From: Chloroflexota bacterium
GTDB lineage: Bacteria > Chloroflexota > Anaerolineae > SpSt-313
NCBI GenBank assembly: GCA_029553955.1
Contig: JAKPJZ010000233.1
Location: 1 to 64,000, forward strand
DNA length: 64,000 nucleotides
Direction: 5' to 3'
Below, piece by piece: positions 17,782 through 25,386 of this stretch (positions are counted from its first letter, which is position 1; every line of letters starts with the position of its first letter). Below the pieces are notes generated by a model. That model searched no databases. It was not told the DNA's origin and was given only the letters and a program-made list of their open reading frames with translations. The translations under genes were made by a program, and so were the position numbers.

Positions 17782-17899
17782 TGGATGGGCACTGGTGGTT
17801 GAGCGCATCGAATCGGGTGGGCCAGCAGGCTGTCGGAGAGAGGCTCGCGGGTGGCGACCGGCTCTCACGCTACGCGCTATCCCGGTGCCGATCCTTGAA

Positions 17900-17987
17900 G
17901 GGGGTTGGCGGGTTGGCCCTGCCGGCTGCCCCTGGCGCGCCCGCGGGCGCGCCAGGGGCAGCCGGCAGGGCCAACCCGCCAACCCCC
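17900..17987. repeat. 88-bp palindrome, family B
   Basis: GGGGGTTGGCGGGTTGGCCC... and its exact complement meet at GCGCGCCCGCGGGCGCGC. Related copies are at 33793-33876 and 43544-43629. It lies in the gene-free stretch 17782-18216 between the zincin and a minus-strand gene. Confidence 0.92.
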
Positions 17988-18076
17988 CCTGGCTCAGAGC
18001 CAGATGGCGGCAACGCCCAAAGCCCGGCTATCACCAGGATGCTGAGGGCGACAAGCTTGCTCTCCGACAGGCTGCG

Positions 18077-18218
18077 AGGTCGTGTTCGCAAACCGTCGTA
18101 GCCTCGGGCCTTGTGCCCGTTTTGCCGTTCTGTGGCACCGGTCTCGCCGTCCAAGATGCCCACGAAGCCGCCTACGGCGGCCAAGGGGGGCTATGCTACG
18201 GGTTTGCGAACACGACCT
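18077..18218. mobile_element. Element I copy (about 142 bp, inverted ends)
   Basis: The ends AGGTCGTGTTCGCAAACC and GGTTTGCGAACACGACCT are exact inverted repeats of 18 bp. Inside are GGGCCTTGTGCCCG and CCAAGGGGGGCTATGCTACG. The right end abuts and supplies the CTAG that contains the TAG stop of the minus-strand gene 18217-19197. Relatives: 21648-21766, 36171-36290 (partial, duplicated) and 51383-51480. Confidence 0.85.
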
Positions 18219-19197
18219 AGTGGGCCAAGTGGGCAGTATGGCCCGCTGCCTGCTCGAGGCGAGCGATCTCTCCCCGGATCTTTTCCCGCTCGTCGAGGGC
18301 GGCGCGCAACGGCTTGGACTCCTCCTCCCAGCCGGCGGCGGCCTGGTCGATCTGCTCGAGATGGGCCCGCAGCGGCGTGAGCAGGGTGTTGCGCAGAGGG
18401 TCGAAGAGGACGCCCTGCAGCCCTTTGCCGGCGGTGGTGGCGAGCCAGTCCTCGTCGAGGGGCCCCAGCAGGCGCCCGCGCAGGTCGCTGATCAGCGGCG
18501 GCACGCTGGCCACGAGCGCGCTGAGGCGGTCGACCGCATCGCGGACGGCGCTGGAGACGCCCAGCGGGTCGCGGTCCGCAAGCCAGGTCAGGAATCCGCT
18601 CACGGCCTCGCCGATCGGGCTGATGCGCTTGAGCAGGTTGTTGAGGGTCTCCTTTGCCGACGTAATCTGCGCCTCGAGGCCGATGAGCAGGCCGCCGAGC
18701 ATGCTCGTGGCGCTGCGCATGGTGGGCAGCTTGAGCTCAAAGTGGGCCAGCCCATCGTCGATGGTGCGCACCGCGCCAAGGAGCAGGCCCACCGCCGCGC
18801 GCACCGGAGGCCAGAAGCGATCGTAGGCTTCGAGGATGGCGCGGATGAGCTTGTCGAGCCCGATGCGCTCCATGTCGTGGTAGAGGGCGAGCTGCTTCTG
18901 CAGGCGCCCGATTTCGCGCTCGAGCCCGTCGATCTGCACCTGGGCGCGGCGTTCGGCAGTGGCGGTGCTGATGCGCCCGCTCGCCAGCGCGGTGCCGGCA
19001 TTGGTGGCAATCAGGGCGCCGCCGCCGGCCAACGCGAGCACCATCTCGCGGCGGCTCATCGGGCGGCGCAGGTTGGGCGCCGCCGGCTCAGGCGGCGGCA
19101 GCGCGGCCGCGGGCTCGCTGGGCTCGGGCAGCGGCAGTGGGGCGCCGGGCTCGGTTGGTTCTGGGGGCAGCGGGGCAGCATTGCTGATATCGGCCAT
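18217..19197 (-). CDS. Hypothetical protein with TAT-like signal and helical repeats
   Basis: The 326-aa protein has a Pro/Glu-rich N-terminal stretch (1-45), then SRREMVLALAGGGALIATNAGTALA (about 47-71), which resembles a twin-arginine signal or a membrane anchor. A coiled-coil segment (ERRAQVQIDGLEREIGRLQKQLAL) and amphipathic helices reminiscent of elongated helical proteins follow to the end. No enzymatic motif is visible. The ATG at 19197 has AAGGA 8 nt upstream; an ATG nine bases earlier sits right on that site and is less likely. The function is unknown. Confidence 0.7.
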   Translation of the reverse strand: MADISNAAPLPPEPTEPGAPLPLPEPSEPAAALPPPEPAAPNLRRPMSRREMVLALAGGGALIATNAGTALASGRISTATAERRAQVQIDGLEREIGRLQKQLALYHDMERIGLDKLIRAILEAYDRFWPPVRAAVGLLLGAVRTIDDGLAHFELKLPTMRSATSMLGGLLIGLEAQITSAKETLNNLLKRISPIGEAVSGFLTWLADRDPLGVSSAVRDAVDRLSALVASVPPLISDLRGRLLGPLDEDWLATTAGKGLQGVLFDPLRNTLLTPLRAHLEQIDQAAAGWEEESKPLRAALDEREKIRGEIARLEQAAGHTAHLAH

Positions 19198-19346
19198 GGC
19201 GGTCATCCTTTCCCGGGCGTGGACCGGCTGGGCGGGCAGGCGGGCAGAGGTCGATGCATACTCTTATCACCATTATAGCACATCATCTGCCTTTTGGGCA
19301 TGTCCTCGTCATGTGTTATCGCGGAATCAGTGGTGCCACAGCATGC

Positions 19347-19418
19347 TTGTAGTATCGGAGGGCGGGTGCCGGGGCAGGGTTCAGCCCCTGCCCCGGCACC
19401 CGCCCTCCGATACTACAA
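19347..19418. repeat. 72-bp palindrome, family F
   Basis: TTGTAGTATCGGAGGGCGGG and its complement flank GGGGCAGGG-TTCAGC-CCCTGCCCC. The outer TTGTAGTA/TACTACAA matches the palindrome at 36962-37017. It lies in the 410-bp gap between the hypothetical gene and glnA. Confidence 0.9.
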
Positions 19419-19464
19419 ACGGGGGCGTTGCTGCTCTTGGGATACAACCACCCCACTTTCGGTG

Positions 19465-19492
19465 TGTCACATCGGCAGGACAGTGGTATAAT
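19465..19492 (+). promoter_or_regulatory. Probable glnA promoter
   Basis: TATAAT at 19487-19492 with a weak -35 (TGTCAC, 19465-19470, 16-nt spacing). The predicted start near 19499 falls at the foot of the first leader hairpin. Confidence 0.55.
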
Positions 19493-19494
19493 CA

Positions 19495-19576
19495 CCCCGT
19501 CAGCGCCTGGCTCAGGTGCGCTGACGGGGGTGATGGAGCCCCGCGGGCGTTGTGGCGCCCGGCGGGGCTTTTTTTG
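19495..19576 (+). promoter_or_regulatory. Two-hairpin leader with intrinsic terminator upstream of glnA
   Basis: CCCCGTCAGCGC (19495-19506) pairs with GCGCTGACGGGG. A second, GC-rich hairpin (AGCCCCGCGGGCG with CGCCCGGCGGGGCT) is followed by seven T residues ending at 19576. A terminator placed between promoter and glnA ATG (19608) implies attenuation, or a short independent RNA. I cannot match it to a named riboswitch. Confidence 0.65.
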
Positions 19577-19607
19577 TGTGCGGGGTATGGGCTCAGGAGG
19601 CTCCAGC

Positions 19608-20954
19608 ATGACGCAGCCGGCGATGGCGGCCAAGGATGTGCTCGGCGAGGTGCAGAGCCGCAAGGTCGAGTTTATCCATCTGCAGTTCACCGATGTGGTG
19701 GGCATCGTCAAGGGGGTGACCATCCCGGTCAACCAGCTCGAGGTCGCGCTCGACCGCGGCGTGTGGTTCGATGGCTCGTCGATCCAGGGCTTTGCCCGCA
19801 TCGCCGAGAGCGATATGTACCTCGTGCCCGACCCGACGACTTTTGCCGTCATTCCCTGGGAGACGCAAGACGGCCCGGCCACGGCGCGCCTGATCTGCGA
19901 TGTGTACACGCCGGCCGGCCAGCCCTTTGCCGGTGACCCGCGGCGCGTGCTCGGGGAGGCGCTGGCCAGGGCAGCGGCGCGTGGCTATGCCTACAACTGC
20001 GGGCCGGAGCTCGAGTTCTTTCTCTTCCGCAACGGGCACAACGGCGCACCACACACCGAGCCACAGGATGAGGCCGGCTACTTTGACTATTCGACCGACG
20101 AGGCCGTTTCGGTGCGCAAGCAGATGGTGGCGGGCCTGCAGGCCTTTGGCATCGTTGTGGAGGCTGGCCACCACGAGAGCGCGCCGGGCCAGCACGAGAT
20201 CGACTTTCAGTACGCCGACGCGCTGACCGCTGCCGACAATGCCATTACCTTCAAGTACGTGCTCAAGGCGGTGGCCAGGCGCAACGGGCTGCATGCGACC
20301 TTTATGCCCAAGCCAATCCACGGCATCGCCGGCTCGGGCATGCACACGCACCAGAGCCTGTGCGATGTGACCACCGGCCACAACGTCTTTGCCGATGGCG
20401 ACGATCGCTTTGGCCTCTCGCAGGTGGCCCGCTGCTTCATCGCCGGCCAGTTGGCCCACGCCCGTGGCATGTGCGCCCTGCTCGCGCCACTGGTCAACTC
20501 GTACAAGCGGCTGGTGCCGGGCTACGAGGCGCCGGTCTATGTGAGCTGGGCGCGCACCAACCGCTCGGCGCTGATCCGCGTGCCCCGGGTGAGCAACCGC
20601 GAGGCGACCCGCTTGGAGCTGCGCTGCCCCGACCCGAGCTGCAACCCCTACCTGGCCTTTGCCGTGATGCTCTCCGCCGGCCTCCAGGGCATCGACGAGG
20701 CGATGGCTCCCCCCGAACCAGAGGAAGAGGACCTTTACAGCATGGATGAAGCCGAGCGCCGCGCGCATCACCTGGAGACGCTGCCCGGCTCACTGGCCGA
20801 GGCGCTGGCGCTCCTCGCCGCCGATCAGGTGGTGCGCCGCGCCCTTGGGGAGCACGTGTACCAGCGCTTTGTGGAGGCCAAGAGGCAAGAGTGGGACGAG
20901 TATCGCCTGCAGGTGACTCCGTGGGAAGTGGAGCGCTATCTGCGGACGTACTAG
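19608..20954 (+). CDS. glnA: Glutamine synthetase, type I
   Basis: The enzyme ligates ammonia to glutamate using ATP in the cytosol, as a dodecamer. The 448-aa protein has the beta-grasp N-domain (HLQFTDVVGIVKGVTIP..GVWFDGSSIQGF) and catalytic signatures (GPELEFFLF, GHHESAPGQHEIDF, MPKPIHGIAGSGMHTHQSL, NRSALIRVPR). Its length and lack of a typical C-terminal adenylylation tyrosine loop point to the GSI-alpha subtype, usually controlled by feedback and transcription rather than adenylylation. The ATG at 19608 follows AGGAGG by 7-8 nt. A terminator-bearing leader precedes it, suggesting attenuation control. Confidence 0.96.
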   Translation: MTQPAMAAKDVLGEVQSRKVEFIHLQFTDVVGIVKGVTIPVNQLEVALDRGVWFDGSSIQGFARIAESDMYLVPDPTTFAVIPWETQDGPATARLICDVYTPAGQPFAGDPRRVLGEALARAAARGYAYNCGPELEFFLFRNGHNGAPHTEPQDEAGYFDYSTDEAVSVRKQMVAGLQAFGIVVEAGHHESAPGQHEIDFQYADALTAADNAITFKYVLKAVARRNGLHATFMPKPIHGIAGSGMHTHQSLCDVTTGHNVFADGDDRFGLSQVARCFIAGQLAHARGMCALLAPLVNSYKRLVPGYEAPVYVSWARTNRSALIRVPRVSNREATRLELRCPDPSCNPYLAFAVMLSAGLQGIDEAMAPPEPEEEDLYSMDEAERRAHHLETLPGSLAEALALLAADQVVRRALGEHVYQRFVEAKRQEWDEYRLQVTPWEVERYLRTY

Positions 20955-20958
20955 AGTA

Positions 20959-21630
20959 TCATTTCCACGCGGCGATCTGCCATGAGCCGCTCTCCTGCTG
21001 CATGACCCGCTCCATGATGACGTCGCGCGAGGCGTTGACCTCATCGATCATCGCTTGCCTGGCGGCCTGCGCATCGTGGGCGGCCAGGGCTTCCACGATG
21101 TGCGCGTGAGTCACTATCTGGCTCTCGCCGCCATGGCGCAGGACCATGAAGCGGGCCACCCGGTCGTGCAGCCGCCCCAGCGCCTCGGCCAGCTCATGGT
21201 TGCCCGTGGCTTCGGCCACCAGGTAATGGAAGCGCCGGTTTTCGTCGGTGTAGCGGTCGTAGGATTCGTCGTCGTCGCCGGTGTAGCCAGCGTGGACGTG
21301 CCGTAGCTGCGCCAATTGTTCGACGGTGATGCGCGTGGCTGCGCGCTCGGCCGCCGCCGCCTCGAGGATGGCCCGCAGCTCAAAGATGTCGCGCAGCTCG
21401 CGCAGCGTCACGTGGGTGACAAAGCAGCCCGAGCGCGGCTTGATGGTGACGAGCCCCTCCTGAGCCAGCATCTGCAGTGCATCGCGCACCGGCGTGACGC
21501 TGCTGCCGAAGCACCGCGCCAGCTCCTGGATGTCGAGCCGTTCATTGGGCTGGCGATGCCCCATGATGATGGAGCGCCGCAGCTCGCGGTGTATCCTGGT
21601 CCTCGATGTCTCCTCGGCTTCCGGCAGCAT
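20959..21630 (-). CDS. GntR/FadR-family (FCD) transcriptional regulator
   Basis: The 223-aa protein has an N-terminal GntR winged helix (RIHRELRRSIIMGHRQPNERLDIQELARCFGSSVTPVRDALQML) and a C-terminal all-helical FCD ligand-binding domain with the Asp/His metal-ligand pattern (ENRRFHYLVAEATGNHEL, HAHIVEAL). It is divergent from the ABC transporter/methyltransferase operon and convergent with glnA (4 nt apart). A palindrome TCTGATATGTCAGA on the operon promoter is a good candidate operator. The ligand is likely the operon's substrate or a breakdown product (inference). Confidence 0.92.
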   Translation of the reverse strand: MLPEAEETSRTRIHRELRRSIIMGHRQPNERLDIQELARCFGSSVTPVRDALQMLAQEGLVTIKPRSGCFVTHVTLRELRDIFELRAILEAAAAERAATRITVEQLAQLRHVHAGYTGDDDESYDRYTDENRRFHYLVAEATGNHELAEALGRLHDRVARFMVLRHGGESQIVTHAHIVEALAAHDAQAARQAMIDEVNASRDVIMERVMQQESGSWQIAAWK

Positions 21631-21647
21631 GCCTCACCTCTCACTGA

Positions 21648-21766
21648 GAGCCTATCCGAAAAGTCGTGTAGCCCAGGGCCTTGTGCCTATCTGGCCTCGC
21701 TGTGACGCCGAATCTGCCCGCGGCCACGCTCACAAGGGGCTATGCTACGGCTTTTCGGATAGGCTC
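21648..21766. mobile_element. Element I relative (about 119 bp)
   Basis: The ends GAGCCTATCCGAAAAG and CTTTTCGGATAGGCTC are inverted repeats. The interior shares GGGCCTTGTGCC and CACAAGGGGCTATGCTACGG with the copy at 18077-18218, although the outer arms differ. It lies in the 459-bp gap 21631-22089, which otherwise holds the divergent promoters and no gene. Confidence 0.8.
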
Positions 21767-21796
21767 CAAGAAGCAACTCGCCACACTGACAGTGCA

Positions 21797-21825
21797 ATTA
21801 TAGCGCATAATGCGCTGCGTGGCAA
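21797..21825 (-). promoter_or_regulatory. Promoter of the GntR regulator gene
   Basis: TTGCCA (21825-21820), 17-nt spacer, TATAAT (21802-21797) on the minus strand, back to back with the operon promoter. A TCTGATAT half-site (21827-21834) abuts the -35. Confidence 0.65.
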
Positions 21826-21842
21826 TTCTGATATCCCAAGAT

Positions 21843-21884
21843 TGACATGTGATGCATTCTGCTGTATACTCTGATATGTCAGAG
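21843..21884 (+). promoter_or_regulatory. Promoter and GntR operator of the methyltransferase/transport operon
   Basis: TTGACA (21843-21848), 17-nt spacer, TATACT (21866-21871). The palindrome TCTGA-TATG-TCAGA (21871-21884) overlaps the -10 edge and transcription start, an ideal repressor position. The half-site TCTGATAT repeats at 21827-21834. Confidence 0.75.
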
Positions 21885-22089
21885 CGAAGCGCTGCTGTCT
21901 CATTCGCTCTCCCCCTTTCGGATGCGCTCACGGCCGAGCCGCGCCTCGCACCACCGGCGGGCCGGCCGGGGATGCATAGGGTTCTGCTGCTCTCGACCAC
22001 GTGACGGCTCTGCACCACTGGTAGCCATGGCCAGGTCGGCCGGCGATGTAGCCACGCCTGGCGCGCTGAAAAGGGAGGAAAGTACCCAA

Positions 22090-23760
22090 ATGAGCACCGA
22101 GAAGGTCCATCCACTCGTCGTCGAAGCCCGAGATGTGCTGCGGCAAGGCGGCATGTCACGCCGCGACTTTTTGCGCCTGGCCGCGCTGCTCGGCGTCTCG
22201 GCCATCGGCGCCAACGCCCTGGCCGCCTGCGGCAGCCCGGCAGCGCCCACTGCGCCAGCGGTGACCAACCCGACTGCGGCACCTCAGGCTGCCATCGTGC
22301 GCGGCGGCACGCTGACCCTGCGCTCGCGGGTCGAGCGCGCGGATCACCCGGCGCGCTTTTCGCTCGTCAGCCAGTCGCACCCCTGGCGGCACGTGTTCGA
22401 GTACCTCACGCAGACCGACGCCAAGGGCATCACGCACCCCTACCTCCTCGAAAACTGGGAAGCCAGCGAAGACCTCAAGACCTGGAAGCTCAAGGTCCGC
22501 CAGGGCATCAAATTCAGCAACGGCAAGACGTTCACGGCCGACGACGTCGTCTTTAACTTTCAGCAGTGGCTCAGCGAAGAGGTCGGCTCGGCGCTGCTGG
22601 GCCAGATGAGCTACTTGAGGCCCGATGGGGTCGAGAAGGTCGACGACTATAACCTCACCCTCCACCTCACCAGCCCCACGATCTTCCTGCCCGAGCACCT
22701 CTTCCACTATGCAGCCGCCATCCTGCCCGCGACCTTTGGCGGCGATATCACCCGCGAGCCGATCGGCACCGGTCCCTTCACGGTCAAGGAGTATGTGCCC
22801 GGCGAGCGCTGCCGCTTGGTGCGGCGCGAGGACTATTGGCAGAACGGCGAGGACGGCAAGCCGCTGCCTTACCTCGACGAGATCGTCATGGTCCACCTCG
22901 GCGATGATCCCTCGGCCTGGCTGTCGGCCCTCAAATCGAATCAGGTGGAGATGGTCGTGGAGCCGCCGGTCACCCTCTGGGAAGGCGTCAAGGACGACCC
23001 CACCTTCACCGTGCTCCCCGCAGAGACGTCGGCCACGCGCGTCCTGCGCGTCCGCGCCGACCAGGAGCCCTGGACCAACCCCAAGGTGCGCCAGGCACTC
23101 AAGTATTGCCACAACCGCGAAAAGATCCTGGCCGTGGCGCTGCGCAACCAGGGCGTCATCGGCAACGACAGCCATGTGTCGCCGGTGCAGCCCGAGTTTG
23201 TCGATATCGCGCCCCTGCCCTTCGACCCGGCCAAGTCCAAGGCACTGCTGGCCGAGGCGGGCTATGGCGACGGCGTGACGGTGGAGCTGGCCGTCGCCTC
23301 CGACTGGCCCGAGTCGATGGCCTACGCCCAGGCGCTGAAGGAAGATGCGGCCGCCGGCGGCTTCACCATCAACCTCAAGGTCATGCCTGCCACCCAGTAT
23401 TGGGATGGCTGGACCGACTTTAACATGGGCATCACCTGGTGGGCGCACCGCCCGCTGGCGCCGATGACGCTGACGGTGGCCTACACCGGCGATGCGGAGG
23501 GCAAGCCGGGCGCCTGGAACGAAGCGCACTGGATCGACGACGAGTTCTCGGATCTGGCCAAGCAGGCCGAGGGCACGCTCGACGTGGCTGCGCGGCGCGA
23601 GATCGTCGGCAAGATGGAACAGATCATGATCGACCGTGGCCCCATCTGCGTGCCATTCTTCATGAACGTCTGGCAGATCTACACCAAGGCCGTGCACGGC
23701 GTCGAGCCGTCGCCCGAAGAGTTCTGCATCCTCCATCGAGCGTGGAAGGACAAGGCATAG
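22090..23760 (+). CDS. ABC transporter substrate-binding lipoprotein (peptide/nickel SBP family 5)
   Basis: The 556-aa protein captures the substrate outside the membrane for the permeases encoded downstream. It has a twin-arginine signal with lipobox (SRRDFLRL, residues 23-30; LAAC with Cys47 as the lipid-modified residue), a Pro/Thr linker, then the SBP_bac_5 fold (YLLENWEASEDLKTWKLKVRQGIKFSNGKTFTADDVVFNF, a family hallmark). The ATG at 22090 lies 11 nt after GGAGG; an upstream open frame runs to 21922 but lacks a signal. Family 5 proteins bind peptides, opines, nickel or glycosides; the neighbours suggest a methylated amine or amino-acid derivative. Confidence 0.92.
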   Translation: MSTEKVHPLVVEARDVLRQGGMSRRDFLRLAALLGVSAIGANALAACGSPAAPTAPAVTNPTAAPQAAIVRGGTLTLRSRVERADHPARFSLVSQSHPWRHVFEYLTQTDAKGITHPYLLENWEASEDLKTWKLKVRQGIKFSNGKTFTADDVVFNFQQWLSEEVGSALLGQMSYLRPDGVEKVDDYNLTLHLTSPTIFLPEHLFHYAAAILPATFGGDITREPIGTGPFTVKEYVPGERCRLVRREDYWQNGEDGKPLPYLDEIVMVHLGDDPSAWLSALKSNQVEMVVEPPVTLWEGVKDDPTFTVLPAETSATRVLRVRADQEPWTNPKVRQALKYCHNREKILAVALRNQGVIGNDSHVSPVQPEFVDIAPLPFDPAKSKALLAEAGYGDGVTVELAVASDWPESMAYAQALKEDAAAGGFTINLKVMPATQYWDGWTDFNMGITWWAHRPLAPMTLTVAYTGDAEGKPGAWNEAHWIDDEFSDLAKQAEGTLDVAARREIVGKMEQIMIDRGPICVPFFMNVWQIYTKAVHGVEPSPEEFCILHRAWKDKA

Positions 23761-23767
23761 CGCTCCT

Positions 23768-23813
23768 GGCGGCACACCTGACAGGTCTGCGCAGACCTGT
23801 CAGGTGTGCCGCC
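23768..23813. repeat. 46-bp perfect palindrome, family A
   Basis: GGCGGCACACCTGACAGGTC and its complement meet at TCTGC/GCAGA. The ACACCTGACAGGTCT core recurs at 37533-37582, 42982-43029, in shorter form at 15386-15408, and in coding sequence at 28728-28768. Confidence 0.95.
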
Positions 23814-23834
23814 GCCATATAGAGGGAATGACTC

Positions 23835-25286
23835 ATGATCACGACACACGGCCAGCGCATGGAGAGCGCGCATTATGCCCGCATGGGCACACAGGAATGC
23901 GAGGCCATCCACCTGGCGAGCCTGGAAATCCTCAAGCGTGTGGGCGTCGACGTCCACGACGAGCGCGCGCGCGAGATCCTCGTCAAGGGCGGCGCCAAGG
24001 CCGATGGCCTGCGCGTGCGCCTGCCCGAGTACATGGTGACGCGCGCCCTGGCCAGCACCCCCAAGCGCATGACGCTCTACGACCGCCGCGGCAAGGCAGC
24101 GATGAACGCCGGTGGCTACAATGCCTACTATGGCGGGGGCTCCGACTGCCTGAATATCCTCGATCATCACACGGGCGAGCGACGAAAACCCGTGCTGCAA
24201 GACGTGATCGCGGCGGCGCGGCTGCAGGACGCGCTGCCCGAGATCGACTTTGTCATGTCGGCCTTCCTGCCCGAGGACGTGGACCAGCGCATCTACGACC
24301 GCTACCAGATGGAGGTCATGCTCAACAACACGACCAAGCCCATTGTCTTTGTCACGCCCGATTTCGAGGGCTGCAAAGCAGCGGTCGAGATGTGCGAGAT
24401 CATCGCCGGCGGCGCCGAGGCGTTCCAGCGCAAGCCCTTTGCCACCTGCTACATCAACGTCACCTCGGGGCTCATCGCCAACGCCGAGGCGCTGCAAAAG
24501 TGCATCTACCTGGCCGAGAAGGGGCTGCCGCTCCTCTGGATCCCCCTCAACGCGGGTGGCGTCAACTCGCCGGCGACGACCGCAGGCTGCATGGCCTCGA
24601 TGAATGCCGGCATCCTGCTCGGCATCGTGTTGGCGCAACTGGTGCATGAAGGCGTGCCGGTGGCGGTGCCCGGGTGGAACGGCGGGCCCTACAACCTGCA
24701 GACGATGGTGGGCTGCTATGTGCTGGCCGACGAGCAGGGGGTGCCCACCTCCATGGGGCGCTACTACGACCTGCCCGTCTTTGGCCTGGCCGGCTCGACC
24801 GATGCCAAGGCCATGGACCAGCAGTGCGGCATGGAGGTGACCATCAGCCTGCTGAGCGCGCTGCTGCACGGTGCCAACATCATCCACGACCTGGGCTTTA
24901 TGGACGCCGGCCTGCAGGGCTCGCTGCCGCTGATCGCCATCTGCAACGACACGCTGGGCTTTGTCCGCGCCATGACGCGCGGCGTGGTGGTCGACGACGA
25001 GACCCTGGCCCTCGACGTGATCGAGGAGCTGGGCCCGACCGGCAGCTACCTGGGCCACGACCATACCCTGCGCCACTACCGAGAGCCCTACTACTCCAAA
25101 CTGGCCGACAAGAACCCCTACGCCGTCTGGGTCAAGCGTGGTGCCAGCACCATGGAGGCGCGCGCGGCCAAGATGGTCGACGACATCCTCGCCACGCACC
25201 AGGTGGAGCCGTTGCCCGCCGACGTCCAGCGCGGCATCAAGGCGATCGTCGAGCGCGAGCAGGTGTGGATCGATAGCCAGAGCTAG
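23835..25286 (+). CDS. MttB-like (non-pyrrolysine) methylamine/betaine methyltransferase
   Basis: The 483-aa protein belongs to the trimethylamine methyltransferase superfamily, whose members transfer a methyl group from a quaternary amine to the cobalt of a corrinoid protein. There is no in-frame TAG, so it belongs to the pyrrolysine-free branch that includes the glycine betaine and carnitine-type enzymes. TIM-barrel signatures: AGSTDAKAMDQQCGMEVTISLL and ALLHGANIIHDLGFMDAGL. It lies between the substrate-binding protein and the permeases, a placement that ties uptake to demethylation. A second paralogue and a corrinoid protein are at 34.7-36.9 kb. The actual methyl donor is unknown. Confidence 0.9.
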   Translation: MITTHGQRMESAHYARMGTQECEAIHLASLEILKRVGVDVHDERAREILVKGGAKADGLRVRLPEYMVTRALASTPKRMTLYDRRGKAAMNAGGYNAYYGGGSDCLNILDHHTGERRKPVLQDVIAAARLQDALPEIDFVMSAFLPEDVDQRIYDRYQMEVMLNNTTKPIVFVTPDFEGCKAAVEMCEIIAGGAEAFQRKPFATCYINVTSGLIANAEALQKCIYLAEKGLPLLWIPLNAGGVNSPATTAGCMASMNAGILLGIVLAQLVHEGVPVAVPGWNGGPYNLQTMVGCYVLADEQGVPTSMGRYYDLPVFGLAGSTDAKAMDQQCGMEVTISLLSALLHGANIIHDLGFMDAGLQGSLPLIAICNDTLGFVRAMTRGVVVDDETLALDVIEELGPTGSYLGHDHTLRHYREPYYSKLADKNPYAVWVKRGASTMEARAAKMVDDILATHQVEPLPADVQRGIKAIVEREQVWIDSQS

Positions 25287-25300
25287 CAAGCTGCGGTCTT

Positions 25301-25346
25301 GGTCAGCCGGTGGCGCAGGCGTCCTGGCCTGCGCCACCGGCTGACC
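25301..25346. repeat. 46-bp palindrome, family C
   Basis: GGTCAGCCGGTGGCGCAGGC and its complement flank GTCCTG. It lies between the methyltransferase and permease genes and shares the GGTGGCGCAGGCG core with 12607-12658. Confidence 0.92.
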
Positions 25347-25386
25347 GACCAAAACCCTCTCCGGAGCGGCGCGACGAAGGGAACGC

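Noticed and set aside
22156-23775. 539-codon frame antisense to the substrate-binding protein
   Set aside because: Low-complexity composition typical of the complement of a GC-rich gene; the plus-strand frame has a lipobox and SBP family signature.
23835-25286. Pyrrolysine-containing MttB
   Set aside because: Neither MttB-like gene has an in-frame TAG; both are full length, so they belong to the pyrrolysine-free branch.
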